A DNA stretch of 64,000 nucleotides from NCBI GenBank assembly GCA_964630305.1, contig CAZVTR010000002.1, positions 51,734 to 115,733 on the forward strand. Direction: 5' to 3'. The stretch is from JAKPPT01 sp964630305 (GTDB taxonomy: Bacteria; Spirochaetota; Spirochaetia; Treponematales; UBA12059). The translations under genes and the position numbers were made by a program. The first letter of the stretch is position 1. Every line of letters starts with the position of its first letter. The notes under the pieces are model-generated. The model was not told the DNA's origin. It did no database searches and saw only the letters and a program-made list of their open reading frames with translations. Shown here piece by piece: positions 1 through 8,412 of this stretch.

Positions 1-827
1 GAACCATGCCGGATTACAGCACCGGTTCTGAGTCTGAGCCCCATCAGGGAGAGTGATTGCTCCAGGATTTGGAGCGTCTGTCCCGAAGCGCTGTCTTCAT
101 CAAATACAAGTACATCAGCATGTTTATAATTCTCTAAATATGAGCGGTCATAGTCAGTGAGGACTGGTCCCTTATCTTTGCGTTTAAACATGCTAAAACG
201 CAAAAACCACAGTGGTGTTTCCAAATACAGAGCCAGAGCAAGCCCTGCCATGAGTGCACCATGTGCGGCACCCACAATGAGCGCTGGCCGGCCTTTACCT
301 GCTACCGAATCTGCTAGCTTTTTAATTGTTTCAGGATTAGAGCCTTTCCATGTGTATCCATCAGGCTGAGATGTATATACAAAATTAGTGATGATTTCCG
401 GTACCTGGTTCTTAAATTGCACTAATTTGTTCAATACAGTATCTGATAATGCATAAAACGCTAAGGCTAGCTCGATTGAATGAGCAAACAGCTGCTCCCC
501 TGCTTGAATCGCCTGGTCTGAATACCGAGGGGAACAGGGCATATCTGGAACTTCAAAGTATTGTGTTGGGTGAAGCGGCAATTGGTAATACAGGCAGATT
601 TTGTAATTGAGTGCAACATTGATAATACCTGGCACCAAAATATATAACGATCGCGCCCATGCAGACAGTTCTTCGCTCGCGTGCACAGTTCCATTTCGCT
701 GTACTTCTTGTTTAATTGCACAGTACAGCGTTTCACAGGTACTTAAGAGTTCGCTATACGGAAGCTCTACTTCCATCTCAGCAGGAGACGAATCCCATGT
801 TTCGTGCAAAAGTTCCATGAGCAGCAT
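1..827 (-). CDS. Phosphoribosyltransferase-domain protein, 3' end outside window
   Basis: An open frame runs on the minus strand from an ATG at 827 (or the in-frame ATG at 818) off the left edge, giving about 275 visible residues. Near its visible end, at about 75-110, it encodes ADVLVFDEDSASGQTL, the acidic PRPP-binding loop of type I phosphoribosyltransferases (two acidic residues, then the S/T-G-x-T loop). Before it lies a Gly/Ala-rich stretch (ALIVGAAHGALMAGLALAL) typical of the Rossmann-like core. The first 150 residues are helical, match no family I can name, and look like an N-terminal extension. The substrate cannot be told; nucleobase salvage or a PRTase-like regulator are both possible. 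The Shine-Dalgarno signal is weak. One copy of the GGTGCCAGGT repeat lies in the coding sequence at 627-636. The gene is divergent from the one at 949. Confidence 0.7.
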   Translation of the reverse strand, partial: MLLMELLHETWDSSPAEMEVELPYSELLSTCETLYCAIKQEVQRNGTVHASEELSAWARSLYILVPGIINVALNYKICLYYQLPLHPTQYFEVPDMPCSPRYSDQAIQAGEQLFAHSIELALAFYALSDTVLNKLVQFKNQVPEIITNFVYTSQPDGYTWKGSNPETIKKLADSVAGKGRPALIVGAAHGALMAGLALALYLETPLWFLRFSMFKRKDKGPVLTDYDRSYLENYKHADVLVFDEDSASGQTLQILEQSLSLMGLRLRTGAVIRHG

Positions 828-936
828 AGTTTCTTATGTAACTATAAAAAAACTCCCATTGCTACACAAGAGCGCGCACCGACAAATCAGCTCCAGTATA
901 AATTTGCAGATAATAGCAATTTTCATGATTTTGCTG

Positions 937-942
937 TATTAT
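937..942 (+). promoter_or_regulatory. -10 box 6 bp before ATG (possible leaderless start)
   Basis: TATTAT ends 6 bp before the ATG at 949 and no Shine-Dalgarno sequence is present between them. The matching -35 (TAGCAA at 914-919) is poor, so this is the weakest member of the leaderless group described in the findings. Confidence 0.35.
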
Positions 943-948
943 TAGTTC

Positions 949-1377
949 ATGAACCAAATAGTAGAAATAATTATTTATGCCGTTTTAGGAGCTGTTTTTT
1001 TAAGCCTTTTTTACTTTCTGCTTATCAATCCCATATTGAGAAAAAAAGAATATAAATATTCAAAGTTTCATAAAGATCAGCATGGAATACGCCATAAAAA
1101 ACAAGGAGACAAACTGCGCACTTGCCCTGTCTGCCGTGAACCGCTTGAAACAGGAATGCGCATCCATTCTAAACTGGTGAAGCCTTCAAACAAGGAAAGC
1201 TACATGCACATCTATGGCTGTCCTTACTGCTGGCCAGAAAACACTGAGCACCAGCGTGTCTGTCCCGTATGTCATAAAACTGTCCCTAAAGGCGGGTTCC
1301 TCGTTGCCCGCTACTATGAAAAACTGAGCACTAAACATGTTCATGTAATTGGTTGTTCTGGCTGCCGGAGAGCATGA
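949..1377 (+). CDS. Membrane-anchored zinc-ribbon protein
   Basis: 142 residues. One N-terminal membrane segment (about residues 4-28, VEIIIYAVLGAVFLSLFYFL) is followed by a basic cytosolic region and four CxxC pairs (CPVC, CPYC, CPVC, CSGC) spaced as two zinc ribbons. No enzyme motif is visible. The family is not recognised and the role is unknown. Its TGA overlaps the ATG of the phosphogluconolactonase gene (ATGA at 1374-1377), so the two genes are probably translationally coupled. Confidence 0.75.
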   Translation: MNQIVEIIIYAVLGAVFLSLFYFLLINPILRKKEYKYSKFHKDQHGIRHKKQGDKLRTCPVCREPLETGMRIHSKLVKPSNKESYMHIYGCPYCWPENTEHQRVCPVCHKTVPKGGFLVARYYEKLSTKHVHVIGCSGCRRA

Positions 1378-2204
1378 GCGTGCTTCGCTATCATGAATTC
1401 AATTCTTTTACCGACTGGGTTAAGGAAAGTGCGCAATATATTTATAACAGTATAAAAGCCGCATATTCAGCACACAACCAACCCATTGTGTGCCTTGCTG
1501 GCGGAAATACACCTGTCCCAGTTTACTATGAGCTTTGCAGCTATCTTTGCAAAGCTCTCGGAAACCATCCAGAGGCATCAGCATCATCTGCCTCCGAAAC
1601 ATTACTTGCATCACAAAAACCTCTGATCATTATTCCTGGTGATGAACGAATAACTCCTGATATTCCGCACTCATTGAGCAATCGAAATGAAACCATGCTC
1701 AGAAAAGCATTCCTAGCATTGCTCACTTCTGATCAAGCTCAACTTGTTTCATGGTATACGGGGCATATAGGCTGTAATGGTCTTATATCAGGCTCAGACG
1801 ATACCAATCTTGAATTTATTAACACAAATCGAGACAGTTCACAGCTCTGCAAATCCATGAATGACTATATCAATAAATTAAAGCAGCTTCGTTCTCCGAT
1901 CTTTGATTGTGTTGTGCTTGGTGTAGGCTCAGATGGCCATATAGCCGGCATTTTTAATACGCATGCATTAGCTTTACATGAACAAACATTAGCTGCTGCA
2001 CCATTCACTGCTCCAGCAGAACCTCGGCAGAGGGTAAGTTTGCTGCCCCACATTCTGCGAGATAGTGTGTCCACACTGATTCTCATGCACAAACATGGGA
2101 AAGAAGATGTTATTAGGACCATTCTAGAAGGGACACACTACCTCATTAATGAGTCAATCTGCCAGAATGCAGAACTTTACTGTTATACTGGGACTCCACT
2201 ATAA
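1374..2204 (+). CDS. pgl: 6-phosphogluconolactonase
   Basis: Hydrolyses 6-phosphogluconolactone in the oxidative pentose phosphate pathway (cytosol). The protein has the family landmarks in order: the GGNTPVPVY loop near residue 45, the GDERITPD segment with the SNRN element (about 95-115), and the catalytic-region motif VLGVGSDGHIAGIF (about 185). About 276 residues, slightly longer than the usual 230-260, with Ser/Ala-rich inserts. The start at 1374 is preferred over an in-frame ATG at 1353 because GGAG lies 4 bp upstream and the ATG overlaps the previous stop codon. Confidence 0.9.
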   Translation: MSVLRYHEFNSFTDWVKESAQYIYNSIKAAYSAHNQPIVCLAGGNTPVPVYYELCSYLCKALGNHPEASASSASETLLASQKPLIIIPGDERITPDIPHSLSNRNETMLRKAFLALLTSDQAQLVSWYTGHIGCNGLISGSDDTNLEFINTNRDSSQLCKSMNDYINKLKQLRSPIFDCVVLGVGSDGHIAGIFNTHALALHEQTLAAAPFTAPAEPRQRVSLLPHILRDSVSTLILMHKHGKEDVIRTILEGTHYLINESICQNAELYCYTGTPL

Positions 2205-2242
2205 AACCAATTGACACTACTAGGACATAGCATTCCTGCACG

Positions 2243-2286
2243 AAAAAAAAGAAAGGGGATGTCCATGGAGTTTAGGACATCCCCTT
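2243..2286 (-). terminator. Rho-independent terminator for the ATPase gene
   Basis: A perfect 12-bp inverted repeat (AAGGGGATGTCC at 2253-2264 and its complement at 2275-2286) has a 10-nt loop. Read on the minus strand it is followed by a T-rich tract (complement of the A run at 2243-2254). It lies just beyond the stop of the minus-strand gene ending at 2322 and also separates it from pgl. Confidence 0.85.
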
Positions 2287-2321
2287 CCAAAATTAAGGAG
2301 GTTTTTATGAAAAAACGTCGC

Positions 2322-3178
2322 TTATTCGTCAGCAATGAGCAGTGTTCGAACATCAAGCTTAATGTGTAAATCAGTTGGATTAAGCCTTTCGTGGTCCTTT
2401 ACAACAATGAAATGTATATGATCGGGTTTTGGCTCTAATACGATGAGCACTGCGATATCATCGATAAAATCCCTGAGCATGATGGGAAAATTATTTTTAT
2501 CATATAAGGGTTCTTCACNNNNNNNNNNNNNNNNNNNNNNNNNNNNNNNNNNNNNNNNNNNNNNNNNNNNNNNNNNNNNNNNNNNNNNNNNNNNNNNNNN
2601 NNNNNNNNNNNNNNNNNNATAAAATCCCTGAGCATGATGGGAAAATTATTTTTATCATATAAGGGTTCTTCACCCTCAAGCGTACAGGAATACCATATTT
2701 CAAGGGCATGTTTTTTTGCAAACTCAGACATTTTCTTGAGATCTGAGGGGTTGGCTCGAGCAAAATCGTACCCGTCGATTATTACTGCAGAAGCTTTAAT
2801 ATCTGCGTTAATAAGACCTTCGAGCGAAGATAAAATCTGATCAACCTTGAGGGATGTCTGATTAAGGTTGAGAATAACCCTGTTGCGTATCGCTTCATCA
2901 TGCACATCTTTATAGTGATCAAGGTTTTTTCGTTTTGCTACTTCTGCGAAAATGTTATCATACCAAGCGTGGACGTAACTCGTGTGCGTAGTAAATGAAA
3001 CATGAATTACCTTTTCGTTCTTCATGAGTTTATCGAGCGCAATCTGAACAAGCACACTCGTTTTACCAATACCTTTTTTACTGGCAATGATGCCTATATT
3101 TCCTGCCTTTAGCCCACCAGCTATACCCTTTTCCAGAATTCTAACCGGACTCCGTGCTATTAGCTCCTCTTTAATCAT
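2322..3178 (-). CDS. RecA/KaiC-like P-loop ATPase, interrupted by a spurious gap
   Basis: The start is ATG at 3178 with AGAAGGAG 6 bp upstream. The sequence has a RecA/DnaB-type core: GLKAGNIGIIASKKGIGKTS (Walker A, about residues 22-41) and a Walker B-like strand SAVIIDGYD. The frame is cut by N at 2519-2618, but the 55 bp before the gap repeat exactly after it. Collapsing the copy gives a continuous 233-residue protein ending ...LLIADE at 2322. It follows EF-G by 73 bp on the same strand and is probably co-transcribed. It resembles replicative-helicase or KaiC ATPase domains but lacks any additional domain; its substrate is unknown. Confidence 0.8.
2519..2618. other. Assembly gap (100 N) between duplicated 55-bp ends
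   Basis: Bases 2464-2518 are repeated exactly at 2619-2673. The duplicate pattern and the intact protein after collapse show two overlapping contig ends that were joined with filler N. Confidence 0.95.
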
Positions 3179-3251
3179 GGAAACTCCTTCTAACAAGTCT
3201 TCAGTTTTAATAGTAAAACCATACCAGCCATTTGGCAATAATGAAAATACA

Positions 3252-5342
3252 TTATTTAGCCTGTTGGTCTTTTTTCTTTTCCTGGAAATCCTTTATGAGC
3301 TGTTCCGATACATTGCTGGGCACTTTAGCATACTTAAGGAATTCCATAGAGAACTCAGCCTTACCCTGCGTGAGAGAACGCAGTACTGTCGAATAACCAA
3401 ACATTTCCGAAAGAGGAACTTCAGCTTCAACGCGGCAGAAAGCATCTTCCTCGGTGCTGGCAACAATAATACCTCGCCGCTGGTTGATACTTCCAAAAAT
3501 ATTTCCCTGGAACTCTGTCGGTCCCTCGACAACAACCTTCATGATTGGCTCAAGAATTATCGGTTTTGCTTTTGGATATGCTTCCCTAAAAGCGCCAATT
3601 GCTGCAAGCTGGAATGCTATATCGGAGGAGTCAACCGGGTGGCTCTGTCCATCATTTATGGTTACGCGAACATTGACAATCGGGAAGCCGATTAGCGTTC
3701 CTTTTTTAATTGCTTCCTGGAAGCCCTTGTCACAGCTTGGAATAAACTCATTAGGAATAGCTCCGCCCTTAATTGAATCCACAAATTCGTAAATTTTTTC
3801 TTCACAAGGCTCAATAAAGCCAGCAACGCGTCCATACTGACCAGAACCGCCAGTCTGCTTTTTATGAGTATAGTTAAACTCTGCACGCTGAGAAATAGTT
3901 TCGCGATATGCCACCTGCGGCATACCTGTTTCTACTTCACACTTATACTCACGTTTCATACGCTCGATGTACACATCAAGGTGAAGCTCACCCATACCCT
4001 GAATAATGGTCTGGTTCGATTCAGGATCCACAAAGGTTCTGAATGTAGGATCTTCTTTTGTAAAACGATTGAGCGCTTTTGAAAGCTGATCTGCGCTCTT
4101 TTTATCTTTTGGGTTAATAGCAAGTGAGATAACAGGATCGGGTACAAACATGCTGGTCATTGCATAGTTAACGCTCGGATCGCAGAATGTATCGCCCGAA
4201 GCACATTCAATACCAAAGAGTGCAACGATGTCTCCCGGATATCCTTCTGAAATATCTTCCATTGAAGAAGCATGCATACGCACGAGACGGCCAATCTTAA
4301 AGCGTTTTCTAGCTCGGGTATTTAATAGTTCGTCACCCTTCTTGATACCACCTTGATAGATACGAATATAGGTTAGCTGACCATACTGACCATCTTCCAG
4401 TTTAAATGCAAGCGCTACTGTCGGTTTATCACCGGAAGCAACAAGCTTAACCGGTTGTTCGTTATCATCAAGGTTGAGCGCAACATTTTCCCGATCATTC
4501 GGCGCTGGAAGATATTGGGTAACGCCATCGAGGAGCAATTGCACACCTTTGTTCTTATAAGCAGAGCCAACAAAAATAGGAGCAAACTTAAGCTGGATTG
4601 TCCCTGTTCGAATTGCAGCGCGTATCATCTCCGGGGTTACAGTACCCTCAAGGTATGCTTCTGCCAGTTCATCAGAGAACATTGACGCAGTATCAACAAG
4701 TTCTTCGTGATATTTTTTTGCATCATCAAGAAGATGAGCAGGAATTTCGGCATAACGGAGCTCTTCACCGCCAGGGCCGTCAAAGTACACTGCTTTCATG
4801 TCAACAAGATCGATAATGCCTTCAAGTTTATCTTCAAGGCCAATCGGCAGCGTTACAAACGCTGCATTAAGGCCAAGCTTTTCAGTAATCTGTGATTTAA
4901 CTTTATAAGGATTTGCTCCTGTCCGGTCACATTTATTGATAAAGATAAGACGAGGCACATTGTACCGCTTGAGCTGTCTGTCGACAGTTAATGTCTGTGA
5001 CTGCACACCGCCAACGGAGCACAACACTAAAATTGCACCGTCAAGCACACGCAAAGCACGCTCGACTTCAATAGTAAAATCGACGTGACCTGGAGTATCG
5101 ATGAGGTTTATAGTGTAATCTTTCCATTGTACGTTTGTTGCAGCTGATTGGATGGTAATACCGCGTTCCCGCTCGAGATCCATGGAGTCCATCGTTGCGC
5201 CAACGCCATCTTTACCCTTAACTTCATGAATCGCATGTATTTTGCGGCAATAAAAAAGAATGCGCTCAGAAAGCGTAGTTTTTCCCGAGTCGATATGAGC
5301 GCTAATACCTATGTTCCGCATTTTACTGATATCAAATGCCAT
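3252..5342 (-). CDS. fusA: Elongation factor G, spirochaete/mitochondrial type
   Basis: 696 residues, full length. GTPase motifs are clear: AHIDSGKTT (15-23), RERGITI (switch I end), DTPGH (about 82), NKCD (about 136). They are followed by domains II-V of a translocase, ending in domain IV/V segments (PVDSSDIAFQLAA, EPIMKVVVEGPTEFQGNIFG). The SAHIDSGKTT P-loop (Ser for the usual Ala) is the form found in mitochondrial EF-G1 and in spirochaete spdEFG1. In that lineage EFG1 does translocation while a separate EFG2 does ribosome recycling. I therefore infer the translocation paralogue, with spdEFG2 elsewhere in the genome. A TATAAT-like -10 lies at 5371-5376 and GAGGA about 12 bp before the ATG. 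Confidence 0.93.
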   Translation of the reverse strand: MAFDISKMRNIGISAHIDSGKTTLSERILFYCRKIHAIHEVKGKDGVGATMDSMDLERERGITIQSAATNVQWKDYTINLIDTPGHVDFTIEVERALRVLDGAILVLCSVGGVQSQTLTVDRQLKRYNVPRLIFINKCDRTGANPYKVKSQITEKLGLNAAFVTLPIGLEDKLEGIIDLVDMKAVYFDGPGGEELRYAEIPAHLLDDAKKYHEELVDTASMFSDELAEAYLEGTVTPEMIRAAIRTGTIQLKFAPIFVGSAYKNKGVQLLLDGVTQYLPAPNDRENVALNLDDNEQPVKLVASGDKPTVALAFKLEDGQYGQLTYIRIYQGGIKKGDELLNTRARKRFKIGRLVRMHASSMEDISEGYPGDIVALFGIECASGDTFCDPSVNYAMTSMFVPDPVISLAINPKDKKSADQLSKALNRFTKEDPTFRTFVDPESNQTIIQGMGELHLDVYIERMKREYKCEVETGMPQVAYRETISQRAEFNYTHKKQTGGSGQYGRVAGFIEPCEEKIYEFVDSIKGGAIPNEFIPSCDKGFQEAIKKGTLIGFPIVNVRVTINDGQSHPVDSSDIAFQLAAIGAFREAYPKAKPIILEPIMKVVVEGPTEFQGNIFGSINQRRGIIVASTEEDAFCRVEAEVPLSEMFGYSTVLRSLTQGKAEFSMEFLKYAKVPSNVSEQLIKDFQEKKKDQQAK

Positions 5343-5677
5343 TGTCTTTGTTCATCCTCAATCTTCAAATATTATAGGCATTACATGCCTGTATTGTAGG
5401 GGTACAATATAGTATTTTTTTCTAAAATATTCAAGTATATGGCAATATTTTCTGATTAATTTAATACAAGTTTAATGTTTTCAATAGAGTATGTCACCTC
5501 TGAACATAGTGCTCAACGCACTCAACCCAGGTTTATCGGCTGACAGCTCATGTTTAACAAACCAAACGTTTCATTTATCAAAACATTATTGCTAATAGTA
5601 AAATCCTTTGACGAAAAAGCTAAAAAACTATACAATTACCCTGCTAGCAACTATATAAAGACACGAAGGAGTTACCC
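5343..5677. promoter_or_regulatory. Divergent promoter region fusA / tnaA
   Basis: 335 bp without a gene. It holds a minus-strand TATAAT at 5371-5376, about 30 bp from the fusA start and next to a small GGCAT/ATGCC palindrome, and the tnaA promoter at 5609-5637. I saw no tnaC-like leader peptide and no copy of the GGTGACAGGT repeat. Confidence 0.6.
5609..5637 (+). promoter_or_regulatory. sigma70-type promoter of tnaA
   Basis: TTGACG at 5609-5614, a 17-bp spacer, then TACAAT at 5632-5637. The predicted start gives a leader of roughly 33 nt that carries the GAAGGAG ribosome binding site just before ATG 5678. Confidence 0.75.
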
Positions 5678-7072
5678 ATGCAGCTGCCAATCCCCGAACC
5701 ATATCGCATAAAAATGGTTGAACCTATTTACCCTTCAACACGAAAAGAGCGTGAACAGTGGATACGAGAAGCAAAATATAATCTTTTTAATCTGCGATCT
5801 GAACAGGTTATCATTGATCTCTTAACTGACTCTGGCACCGGCGCTATGTCCAGTGCTCAATGGGCAGAAATCATGCTTGGTGATGAAAGCTATGCAGGAG
5901 CAAGTTCTTATTACAAGCTCAAACAAACGATAAAAGACATATTCGGATTTGACTATTTTTTACCCACCCATCAGGGACGAGCCGCAGAAAATGTGCTTTT
6001 TAGTACATTGATTGGTGTCGGGAACGCAGGTACCGGGAAAGTGGTGCCAGGCAACAGTCACTTTGATACGACCAAGGGACACATCGAATTCCGCGGAGCT
6101 CATGCTATTGACTGCACAATCAAAGAGGCATTTGACACACAGGTTGAGCATCCGTTTAAAGGAAATGTCGATCTAGAAAAATTAGAGCATGTTTTCAAAA
6201 CATATCCGAGAGAGCAAATACCTGTATGCATGCTTACTATTACATGTAACAGCTCCGGCGGACAGCCCGTCAGCATGGAGAACGTAAAAGCAGTTTCCAG
6301 TCTCTGCAAAAAGTATAAAATACCGCTCTACATTGATTCCGCTCGTTTTGCTGAAAATGCATATTTTATAAAAATTCGCGAACCAGGGTATCAAAATAAA
6401 ACAATCCAGGAAATCGTCAGAGAACTCTATAGCTATGCAGACGGCATGACCATGTCAAGCAAAAAGGATGGTATCGTTAACATTGGCGGCTTTATTGGTT
6501 TCCGCGATGAAGAAACCTTTAAAAAAGCAAGCACCTTTAACATAATGTTTGAAGGTTTTAATACGTATGGCGGTATGGCGGGAAGAGATATGGGAGCGCT
6601 CTCAGTTGGACTCCGCGAAGCCACTCAATTTGAATACCTGGAATCCCGAATCAATCAGGTTGCCTATTTAGGGAAAAAGTTAACCGATGCCGGTATTGCC
6701 GTTCAGCGGCCATTTGGAGGCCATGCAATCTTTGTCGATGCAAAACGATTTCTTCCCAATGTTCCTAAAGAAGAATTTATTGCTCAGACGCTCGGTATTG
6801 AACTCTACAAAGAAGGCGGTATTCGCGGTGTAGAAATTGGCACGCTGCTTGCCGATCGCGATCCGGAAACCAGACAGGAGCGCTACCCTGCACTGGAACT
6901 TTTGCGGCTTGCTATTCCGCGGCGTACCTATACCAATGCGCATATGGATTATGTGGCTGCCGCGCTTATCAATCTAAAAGAACGCAGTGCTGATATTACA
7001 CACGGTTACCGTATTACCCGCGAAGCACCAATTATGCGGCATTTTACCGTTGAGCTAAAACCCGTACAGTGA
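5678..7072 (+). CDS. tnaA: Tryptophanase (PLP-dependent tryptophan indole-lyase)
   Basis: 464 residues. It cleaves L-tryptophan to indole, pyruvate and ammonia in the cytosol. The PLP fold of the beta-eliminating lyase family is complete, with the Schiff-base lysine in MSSKKDGIVNIGG (about residue 267). Tryptophanase and tyrosine phenol-lyase are close relatives, so specificity residues matter. Here GIRGVEIGTLL has Val where the phenol-lyase has its tyrosine-binding Arg (VRSMERG in Citrobacter). The C-terminus reads IMRHFTVEL with the His typical of tryptophanase, where phenol-lyase has Phe. Both point to tryptophan. It is a single-gene unit with its own promoter; no tryptophan permease is adjacent. 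Confidence 0.9.
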   Translation: MQLPIPEPYRIKMVEPIYPSTRKEREQWIREAKYNLFNLRSEQVIIDLLTDSGTGAMSSAQWAEIMLGDESYAGASSYYKLKQTIKDIFGFDYFLPTHQGRAAENVLFSTLIGVGNAGTGKVVPGNSHFDTTKGHIEFRGAHAIDCTIKEAFDTQVEHPFKGNVDLEKLEHVFKTYPREQIPVCMLTITCNSSGGQPVSMENVKAVSSLCKKYKIPLYIDSARFAENAYFIKIREPGYQNKTIQEIVRELYSYADGMTMSSKKDGIVNIGGFIGFRDEETFKKASTFNIMFEGFNTYGGMAGRDMGALSVGLREATQFEYLESRINQVAYLGKKLTDAGIAVQRPFGGHAIFVDAKRFLPNVPKEEFIAQTLGIELYKEGGIRGVEIGTLLADRDPETRQERYPALELLRLAIPRRTYTNAHMDYVAAALINLKERSADITHGYRITREAPIMRHFTVELKPVQ

Positions 7073-7154
7073 CAACACTCCAAGCAGTAAATGCTATAAA
7101 TTAGCAACTTTGGCTTTTTATAAAAAGACCGCAACGTGTTGTACTAAGCTGTAT

Positions 7155-8309
7155 TTATGGCTGAATGTCACACATAATTCGGTTACGGCCAGCTTCTTTT
7201 GCTTTATAGAGAAGCTGGTCTGCCTTGTGGATTAGCATCTCCAGATTCTGTGTATCATCCAAGCAGTGCCAGTCTAATGCTTCAATTGAAGCAACCCCTA
7301 TTGATACAGTTACATACGGCAACACTGGAGAGTTTCGATTCGGGATTTCCAGTGCTTTAACGGCTTCCTGTATTCGTTGCGCAACGGTGAGCGCACCGCT
7401 TGCTTTTGTATTACCAAGGAACAGAATAAATTCTTCGCCGCCATATCGTGCAGCTATATCGCCAGGTCGCCTTGCTGATAAATTTATCACCTCTGACACT
7501 TTAATGATAACCTCATCACCCGCAGGGTGGCCATAGGTATCGTTAAAAATTTTAAAATGATCAATATCGATCATAAGAATAGAACCAGACAGGCAGTTGC
7601 GCATTGCATCAGCCCATTCCCGCTGAGCTAATTCAGTGAACCCCCTGCGGTTATAAAGTCCAGTGAGAGCATCTTTAATTGCCAATTCTGAAAGCTCCCT
7701 GAGTTTTAATTCCTTTTCTGAAACATCAGTGAGCGCAGCTACCATACCGCTGCATTGCTGACCGTCTTTCTCATACGGTGAACACTGCATTGCCATAATC
7801 ACCGGTTCGTGGCCCGGAATAAGCATTTTGGCTTCTACAACAAAAGAATCGGATTTTTTTTCTTTATGGAAGCTAAATTGCTCTTTTACTATTTCGATAT
7901 TTTCTTTTTCAATCAAGTCAAACACACTTAAACCTACAAGAGAATCCTTTGTTTCGTCAGAAAAAAGCCGATAAAAAGCACGATTGTAACCAGCAATAAA
8001 CAAATTGCAGTCTGTATAAAACACCGGCGCACTCAATGTGTTAATAAGCTGGTACACAAAATCACGTTCTTCTTTAGCCTGCTGCAATGCTTGTTTTAAC
8101 GGGGTAATGTATGTTGACGCGCCAATTATTCTTACAACCTTTCCTTCATGATTTTTTATGGGAGTGAGCCTCGTAACCCAATCGGTCATTTTTCCTTCAA
8201 ACGGAAGTGACTCTTCATATTCAATTGTCTTTCCCGCTAAAACACAATTAACATAATTTCTCTCTACCTGTACCGCTATTTCTTCTGGAACAAACTCATG
8301 TGCGGTTTT
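7155..8309 (-). CDS. PAS-GGDEF diguanylate cyclase, N-terminus lost in gap
   Basis: The visible 384 residues hold the end of one PAS domain with a PAC-like segment (EGKVVRIIGASTYITPL), a second PAS domain (DFVYQLINTLSAPVFYTDCN...), and a complete GGDEF domain. The active-site motif is RYGGEEF, and the RPGD five residues upstream is the RxxD product-inhibition (I) site, so it should make c-di-GMP under feedback control. The 5' end runs into the N stretch at 8310-8409, so the length, start and any further sensor domain are unknown. The PilZ protein at 32622 is a possible reader of the product. Confidence 0.9.
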   Translation of the reverse strand, partial: KTAHEFVPEEIAVQVERNYVNCVLAGKTIEYEESLPFEGKMTDWVTRLTPIKNHEGKVVRIIGASTYITPLKQALQQAKEERDFVYQLINTLSAPVFYTDCNLFIAGYNRAFYRLFSDETKDSLVGLSVFDLIEKENIEIVKEQFSFHKEKKSDSFVVEAKMLIPGHEPVIMAMQCSPYEKDGQQCSGMVAALTDVSEKELKLRELSELAIKDALTGLYNRRGFTELAQREWADAMRNCLSGSILMIDIDHFKIFNDTYGHPAGDEVIIKVSEVINLSARRPGDIAARYGGEEFILFLGNTKASGALTVAQRIQEAVKALEIPNRNSPVLPYVTVSIGVASIEALDWHCLDDTQNLEMLIHKADQLLYKAKEAGRNRIMCDIQP

Positions 8310-8409
8310 NNNNNNNNNNNNNNNNNNNNNNNNNNNNNNNNNNNNNNNNNNNNNNNNNNNNNNNNNNNNNNNNNNNNNNNNNNNNNNNNNNNNNNNNNNN
8401 NNNNNNNNN
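8310..8409. other. Assembly gap (100 N), no overlap
   Basis: The flanks share no obvious overlap, unlike the gaps at 2519 and 49325. It removes the 5' end of the GGDEF gene and the intergenic DNA after the gene ending at 8413. The true size is unknown. Confidence 0.9.
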
Positions 8410-8412
8410 GAA

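Noticed and set aside
467..736. 89-codon minus-strand frame
   Set aside because: It is a shadow in another frame of the phosphoribosyltransferase-domain gene, which reads through 1-827.
3087..3695. 202-codon + strand frame opposite the ATPase and fusA
   Set aside because: It crosses two well-supported minus-strand genes and has no ribosome binding site or domain.
5343..5677. TnaC-like leader peptide before tnaA
   Set aside because: The predicted leader is only about 33 nt and has no short frame with a Trp codon.
5678..7072. Tyrosine phenol-lyase instead of tryptophanase
   Set aside because: The Arg and Phe that define the tyrosine site are Val and His here.
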